A stretch of DNA of 64,000 nucleotides from Cephalopachus bancanus (taxonomy: Eukaryota; Chordata; Mammalia; Primates; Tarsiidae). The DNA lies in assembly GCA_027257055.1 (NCBI GenBank), contig JAPVLO010000400.1, forward strand, positions 434,001-498,000, given 5' to 3'. Every line of letters begins with the position of its first letter. Position 1 is the first letter of the stretch. Both the position numbers and the translations under genes were made by a program. Positions 58,036 through 64,000 of the stretch are shown piece by piece. The notes under the pieces are model-generated. The model was not told where the DNA came from. It saw only the letters and a program-made list of their open reading frames with translations, and made no database searches.

Positions 58036-59026
58036 TAGAGTTCTTTGAGGCCCAGATGCTTCAGATGTTCCTCTAACTCCCAGCACAGTTGGAGGCTAAG
58101 TGCAGAACAAAATTTTTCTAATAATCAGATGAAGCTATGGCTGGCTGTTTCCAGGGCCCAAAGCCCCTTTCTTCCTGGGTCTTCCAGGTTGTCTCCTCGT
58201 TCTGAGTCTGCAGGCCCTCTAGATGGCATAGCCATATCATCCAGACTGGGATGCCAGAGACTGCTAGGGTAGGCGGTAGGGAGGACTATTAATAGTTCTG
58301 CAGCAGGTATAAATAAGGACTGTTTCAAGCAAATTGGACCTGGAAAGGTGTCTAATTAGCTTCTAGCAATAGAAGCCTTATGGGCTCCACTGAGTTCTAT
58401 TATCATCTACAATTTACAGCCAGGATGGACCAGAAAGTTGCTTCCATGTCAGCTCTGATACACACTCAGATTTTTATATTTTTGTGGTATAATAGTGCCA
58501 ATTTCCCCCACCCCTGACATACTCCTATGAAATAAAGCTAGAACATCTAGGTTGTAAAGTTGCATTTTTATTTCTATGGTACAGTGTAATGCTATTTTCT
58601 TTATTTTAAAAAATTTTTTATTTTAGAGTTGTGAGGTAAAAATGAGAGTAATGCTATTTTCATTGGAAAGGGAGAAATGCAAACATATTTATTTTTCCAG
58701 AATTAGCTTGTATACAGAAAAGATTGCACATCCTAAAGCTAAGCAGAGGAAACAGCATTTACAAGAAACTGGGAATAGGCAGAGGAGTCGCAAGAGGTAG
58801 GACTCCACAGCATTTCAGAACTTGGATTTGCCCATGTCTTCCCCCTTCTGCCTCTTGCCTGAACGTGGCTTGGGCCTCTTTCTCAAAACTGAAAACAAAA
58901 CAACACTGCAAACAACTCCCACCCCAAGCCTACTTGTGCTCCTTTCTGTTGTGCATTCCAAGTATATATATGTTACTTTATTTTTTTAAGAGGAGCACAT
59001 TTGGTATATTTTGTAAGTTTTTAACA
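58036..59026. other. unassigned sequence
   Basis: Nothing recognised. Short A/T-rich low-complexity run near 58600. Confidence 0.45.
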
Positions 59027-59037
59027 ATACGTTGTGG

Positions 59038-59340
59038 CCAGGCTCGGTGGCTCAGCCTGTAATCCCAGCGCTTTGGGAGGCTGAGGTGAGTGGATTGCCT
59101 GAGCCTGCAGGTTCGAGACCCACCTAGGCAACTTGGCGAGACCTCATCTTTACAATGAATCAAAAAATTAGCGGGGCATGGTAGCGCATGCCTGTAGTTC
59201 CAGCTACTTGGAAGGCTGAGGCAGAAGGATCACCAGAGCCCAGCAGGTCGAGGCTGCGGTGGCCGGGAGCGGCCATTGCACTCCAGTCTGGGCTACGGAG
59301 TGGGACTCCAACTTAAAAAAAACAAAACAAACAAAAAAAA
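59038..59340 (+). repeat. Alu element, young type
   Basis: Target duplication ATACGTTGTGG / ATACATTGTGG at 59027-59037 and 59341-59351. Confidence 0.94.
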
Positions 59341-59351
59341 ATACATTGTGG

Positions 59352-60144
59352 AAGAAATAATTTTACTATGCTACTTTCAGCAAAGCAAAGGCTAACAACG
59401 AATTCTGTCACTGGGACACACCAGCTTCATTAATGAGGATATTATGTAAGGTTTTGTGCTGTTCACCTATGCTGTTCTGTCTCTCAGCTGAGTTCTCAGC
59501 TCATTGGGGAAGGGATCATGATGTTATATCTTTGTCTAAGTCTGGACCCATTTGTTTCAAGAAACTGAATCCAATCAAGCTAGGTCAAGTTTTTTAAAAA
59601 TGTTTTATTGGAAGGTTAAAGTAACATCTCACAGAACAAAGAACAGGAGGTATAGCCAGGCCTTTGGACAACAGGAAGGGTGCATGGAGCAGAGCCATTT
59701 CACCATCCTTCAGAGCCATATGGTCTCCATCCTTGTATCTCTCTGCCTCCTTTCTCTGTACCTGCTTTCTCTCCATGCCCGTGCCCCAACAAAACCAATC
59801 TTTCTCCAACTTTATATTTTTCCAGTGGGAGCACTACTGGCAGCTTGGGGGGGGCATTTCTTTGTTGAACTGGTTGTCTGATCCATTGCTGGATATTTAG
59901 CATATTCTGCCCCTGCTAACAAATGCCAGTAGCATCTCCTTACTTGTTCATTATAACGAACAACCCAAAATACCACCATGCCTTTCCAAATGACCCCAAC
60001 TCTGTGATGAGATAGGTCTAGCATCTACTTCCAATGGAGTTTCAATGTCTTTTAGTTCAGATTCTCCAGAGAGAAATTGCTTGATCACCCTGCAGCCGCT
60101 AAATTGGACCCTGGTTCACTCAGCCATGACTGGAAGCGTGGGAG
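59352..60144. other. unassigned sequence
   Basis: An L2-like tail is possible at 59450-59545. Overlapping short open frames at 59552-60024 are unsupported. Confidence 0.4.
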
Positions 60145-60780
60145 GTCATAGGATACTGTTGATGAAAAATGTCAAACTCTATAAAATATTTAAGAAGGTT
60201 TATTCTGAGCCAGATGTGAGTGACCTGGGCCTGTGGCATCGTCCCAAGAGGTCCTGAGAACACATGCCTGAGATGGTTGAATTGCAGCTTGGTTATGTAC
60301 ATCTTGGGAAGGCAGATGTTACCCAAAAAATCATAAATTAATAAACTGAGATTTACATTGTTTTTACCTGGGAAGGTGAGACATCTCCAAGCAGGGACTT
60401 GCAGGTTATAGGTGGATTCAAAGATTTTAGATTCAAAGTCTAAATCTGGACTCACTTAGTTGCAAGAAACATAATCCAATTAGTAGCAAGAGTTAGGCTT
60501 TGTCTTAAGGGATTCTGATATCAGTAAAGGAAATGCATTGAGATAAATGGGCATTTTGAGGCTGTTTCTTGCTATACAGGTGAAGATATATATAGGTGGC
60601 AACCGTGAGAGAGAATAGACAGTTTCTCTGTGGCTCCCCAGGAACAGGATTTTATACAGATGCAAATTTCCCAAAGAGATGACTTTGCAGGGTCATAAAA
60701 TATTTTTGATTTCCTTCTTTATCTGTTATGTGGTGTATGCCAGAGTCAGGTTGGAAAGTAAGTCACATTATACAGGGTTA
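60145..60780 (-). repeat. MER21-like ERVL LTR (minus orientation)
   Basis: TATTTAAGAAGGTTTATTCTGAGCC, AGGTCCTGAGAACACATGCC, GCAGCTTGGTTATGTACATC, and TATGCCAGAGTCAGGTTGG near the right end. TTTATT close to the left end is the minus-strand AATAAA. The right end merges with TTAATAAAAAAAAA. Family call by memory. Confidence 0.55.
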
Positions 60781-60837
60781 ATAAAAAAAAAAAAATCAAC
60801 CATCTGATGCAACTCCCCAAGTCCCTTAGTTAAGAAT

Positions 60838-60885
60838 TTGAGAGAGAGAGAGAGACACACACAGAGAGAGAGAGAGAAAAGAGCT
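60838..60885. repeat. (GA)n-rich simple repeat
   Basis: GAGAGAGAGAGACACACACA followed by GAGA units. Confidence 0.9.
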
Positions 60886-62959
60886 TAGTCCTCAATACAC
60901 ACAGGCCACTAAAGCCTGCCACTTCCATGGGAGCTGAGGGACAAATGATTCTTAGAGAGGGGTCTGTGACTGGGCAGATGTCCCCAGACAACTACCTATT
61001 TGTTCCCTCCTCACTCCTGGACATCGAGCTTTTAGTAAGTGCCTATAACTAGGTATTAATTTTTAACTGACTAAAAGACGGGCCAATGGAAGGCATTCTC
61101 AGGGATAATACTTGCACTTACTCAGGAGGCCCCAGCTACAGTGCTCAGTCTCTTGCCATGCTTTTAGAACCCATGCCTACAAGTGATTTATTTTCCTTTC
61201 CTTTTGAATGCCAACCTCGCTCTCAACTTTTATTTTCTCCATTTCTGCTCTCTTATTTTGCATTTTTCTATGCCCTCTTCAACCTATTATATTCATAAAC
61301 ATGTGAGCTCAGTAGTTCTCACTCTTGCATACAAGATAACATAATATTAATTTACTAAAGCTTGAATGTACTATTTTATAATCACAAAAACATATGAAAA
61401 TGCTCTAATTTATCCCTCGAATTAACATACTTTTTGCTTATGTGCTTACCTTGCACAGCTGTTCACCATTTGAAGAGGCTATCACAACGCTCAGAAGATA
61501 ATCAAAGAAGCTACTTAAGGATATCATGCCCTTTTTTTAAGTAAAAAAATAAAATGTCCATGCTGAACTTGGAACGGTAATGAGCTCAGGCAGGAACCCA
61601 ACTGCGACCTCCATGGCCAACTCACCCAGCTGGGATATTTGCATTTTATACAAACCATTTTATAATGCTATAATTTTTACAGTTACAAGTCTTAATCATC
61701 GTGAAAACCATTTCTGCACGTATCTTTGGAAAGCGGAATTAAAATTTCCATACGATCTGAAAATGCTAAGTTGTTAATAGCTTCTCTAGGGCTTTGTGGC
61801 TTGCTCTGACCTCGAATGTTTCCATCATTGTTTAGGCATATAAAAGTCACAATTTAGGCTGATGGCCTAATTTAAGTCTCCAGCAGTTTTCACTCTGTTT
61901 TTGCTGCTTCTTGATATTTTCAAGCTAAAAAAATCATTTTATAAAGTAACTTGAGTACAAACTAAGACACCGATGTCTAAACCTAGCATATATTATAAAC
62001 ATCACTGTATCTAATGTCATACTTTAAAGTCTTTATTTGTATCAATCACAATGTGTAATTCATAGTTTTTTCATTGTTTTGTTTTTAGCTGTTTGGGGCC
62101 TCTTAAACAATCTGGTTTTCTACTTAGAATCTTTTTCTTAGAGAAAGTTTTAACCTCATGCACTTGAAGGTTTGAACTTGGTCTTTTATTTGCTTTCATT
62201 TTGGGTCATAAGGCTTTTTGAAGTAGACTCAAACAAATTTCTTGGATCTTGAGAAACCTTTGATTTTAAAAGGTTTAAAAAGCTGTTTAATAGCTGTACT
62301 TAGGAACACTGCATGCTATTCTATGGGAGTTCTTCTAATCTTCCGTTCACTGGTATTTGCTTTATCAATCCTGTATGTTTTGGGAGAGGACAGAAGGTAT
62401 GGGATGTGTTCACAATACAATGAATGGAACGAGCTGTTCTTGGTTTAACCATGAAATGAAAGCTTGTGCTTCCTTGAAAAGTTTTTTGCACTAAATGAGG
62501 GCATTCGTTACTTCCATGGCTATTACCTGCCAGAGTTGATCAACAAATGCTCGGTGAATACTGAGCAGGAAGTAAGTGGCCCAGGTGCCATTGTCTTCGC
62601 TGCAATCTTGAGGACCCGGGATTAGAAAAGCATTTGAGGTTTATAGATCCTTTTTTCACATTAGATTGGAGTAATGGGGAGATAAGCAAAGGACTATTAG
62701 CTAAATTTCCATGGGAATAAATGAAAATTGAAGACGCATTTGTAAAGGATCTGATGAGTTCTGCCTGTGTGTCCTTCAAAACTGTCTTGTCGTTACTGCT
62801 GGGTTCAGGGCCATAAGAGATGCTGAGTCTGTCTTTCGGATTAACGTAAGAATTTCCTAGCTGATCTTGCCAACTTCAGGTTCATAACACTGCCCAAATG
62901 TAAATGTGATTCTATTACACCCTCTTTAGAGCTTTTCAAAGTTTTCCTATGGTTTGCAT
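60886..62959. other. unassigned AT-rich sequence, repeat-poor
   Basis: Just over 2 kb without a recognisable transposable element, unusual for this window. No open frame above 80 codons. Slow turnover or conserved noncoding function is possible but not shown. Confidence 0.4.
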
Positions 62960-63345
62960 GGGAAGAATACAAATGAGTTGGCAAGACCTCTGAAGCTAGC
63001 ATCGTTTGGTCCCTGGCCACTTATCTGGCCAGGCCTCTAAGCATTCCTCATTGCCCATTCCATTCCAGCAACACAGTGCTGCATGGAAGCTAGTTTTAAT
63101 TCCATGTGTACATATCTATCTAAAAGACTCCCTTAGCTACCCCTGTAACCCATTAGTAAACTCGTATTTATTCTTCAAGACCCAGTTCAAGCATTATTTT
63201 TATGACATTTCCCCTGACCACAACCCTCTCCCAACTGAATTAATAGTCCCCTCCATGCTAACATAGCTCTATGTTCATACTTCTATTCCAGCACTTATCA
63301 CATAATGTTACTATTTTTTTCCCACATGCTAGTGGATTGATTACA
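62960..63345 (+). repeat. L2 LINE 3' fragment
   Basis: TGGCCACTTATCTGGCCAGG, TATTTATTCTTCAAGACCCAGTTCAAGC, CATTTCCCCTGACCAC, and CTTCTATTCCAGCACTTATC. Confidence 0.75.
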
Positions 63346-63374
63346 AAACAAAGTCAAACAAAATACTGACTCTT

Positions 63375-63662
63375 GCTGGGCTTGATGGCTCAGCCTGTAA
63401 TCCTGCACCTTTGGGAGGCTGAGGTGAGTGGATTGCCTGAGCCCGCGGGTTCAAGACCCGCTTGGGCAGGCGAGACCTCATCTCTACAATAAATCAAAAA
63501 ATTAGCTGGGCGTGGTAGCGCGCGCCTGTAATTCCAGCTACTCGGAAGGCTGAGGCGGAAGGATCGCCAGAGCCCAGCAGGTCGAGGCTGCGGTGGCCGG
63601 GAGCGGCCACTGCACTCCAGTCTGGGCGACAGAGTGAGACTCCAACTCAAAAAAAAAAAAAA
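63375..63662 (+). repeat. Alu element, young type
   Basis: Near-consensus copy. Its tail is followed by a second GAGACTCCAACTAAAAAAAG (63663-63682), a partial tail duplication. Confidence 0.94.
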
Positions 63663-63859
63663 GAGACTCCAACTAAAAAAAGAAAATGTCAATTCTTAGG
63701 CTGTACTCTTGCAGATTCTAATGTAGTGGGTCTGGGGTAGGACCCAGTAGGCACACCTGCTTGAGAATCACTGTGAGCTCTGGGTAGACCAGGACCAGAC
63801 CTTGTTTATTTTTGGCCCCTTGTCCTTAGCAGAGTAGCACTTGATAGACTCCTAGTCAA

Positions 63860-63935
63860 TGTAGAAAGGAAGAAAGAGTGGGGGAAGGGGAGGAAGGAAG
63901 GGAGAAAGGGAGGGAGGGAGGGAAGGAGAAAATGA
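63860..63935. repeat. purine-rich (GGAA/GGGA)n low-complexity tract
   Basis: GGAAGGAAGAAAG..GGGAGGGAGGGAGGGAAGG. Confidence 0.9.
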
Positions 63936-64000
63936 AAGCGAGAGTATGAGTTCTAGGCTTCATGGAAGAATCTTAGTGCAGGGAGTTCTGTGATAAGAAG

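Overview
The window is repeat-dense nuclear DNA from a primate. About forty Alu (7SL-derived) insertions cover roughly a sixth of it, alongside L1, L2, MIR, MaLR and other endogenous retrovirus LTRs, and DNA transposons. I see no protein-coding gene, rRNA or tRNA. The open reading frames I examined are explained by Alus, LTRs, simple repeats or a dead transposase. It reads as intergenic or deep intronic sequence.

Most Alus belong to one unusual, CpG-rich and mutually very similar type. They have GGCTCAGCCTGTAATCC near the 5' end, a middle linker like CTACAATAAATCAAAAAATT, and a 3' end GACTCCAACTC before the poly(A). These differ from the human AluJ/S/Y consensus (GGCTCACGCC, ATACAAAAATT, GACTCCGTCTC) and from lemur-type Alus as I know them. 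Shared eutherian and primate repeats (MER1, MER5A, THE1/MST, Tigger7) plus a private young Alu burst suggest a non-anthropoid haplorrhine. Tarsier is my best guess; this is inference.

Layout. 1-5.9 kb: Alus, an ERV LTR, a MER1 hAT element. 5.9-7.15 kb: remnant of a provirus on the minus strand with a tRNA-Leu-type primer binding site and LTRs. 7.47-8.72 kb: a mariner-like MITE beside a 0.98 kb element with about 80-bp inverted ends flanked by TTAA. 10.6-12.8 kb: an MST LTR (minus) into which another LTR and Alus inserted. 13-35 kb: L2/MIR/MLT1/MLT2/MER5A fossils, scattered LTRs and about a dozen Alus. 35.07-38.64 kb: a nearly complete, dead Tigger7-type transposon carrying three Alus. 39.64-43.15 kb: an LTR-internal-LTR THE1 provirus (minus) interrupted by an L1 tail, a second copy of the LTR family seen at 11.3 kb, and Alus. 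43.49-44.76 kb: a solo class II LTR with an exact 6-bp target duplication, 99-bp tandem repeats and twin hairpins. 46.3 kb: a 280-bp polypyrimidine tract. 49-51 kb: an old L1 that has received five Alus. 51.4-51.9 kb: a young-type L1 tail hit by an Alu left monomer carrying extra 3' sequence. 52-64 kb: sparse L2/MIR/LTR fossils, tandem duplications and four Alu-derived insertions.

There is no gene network. The biology here is successive, nested retrotransposition. Target-site duplications and order of nesting can be read for many elements, giving relative ages: MIR/L2/MER5/Tigger first, then MaLR and L1M, then the 5-bp-TSD LTR family, then the Alu type. Family names are recalled by eye without alignment and should be read as such.
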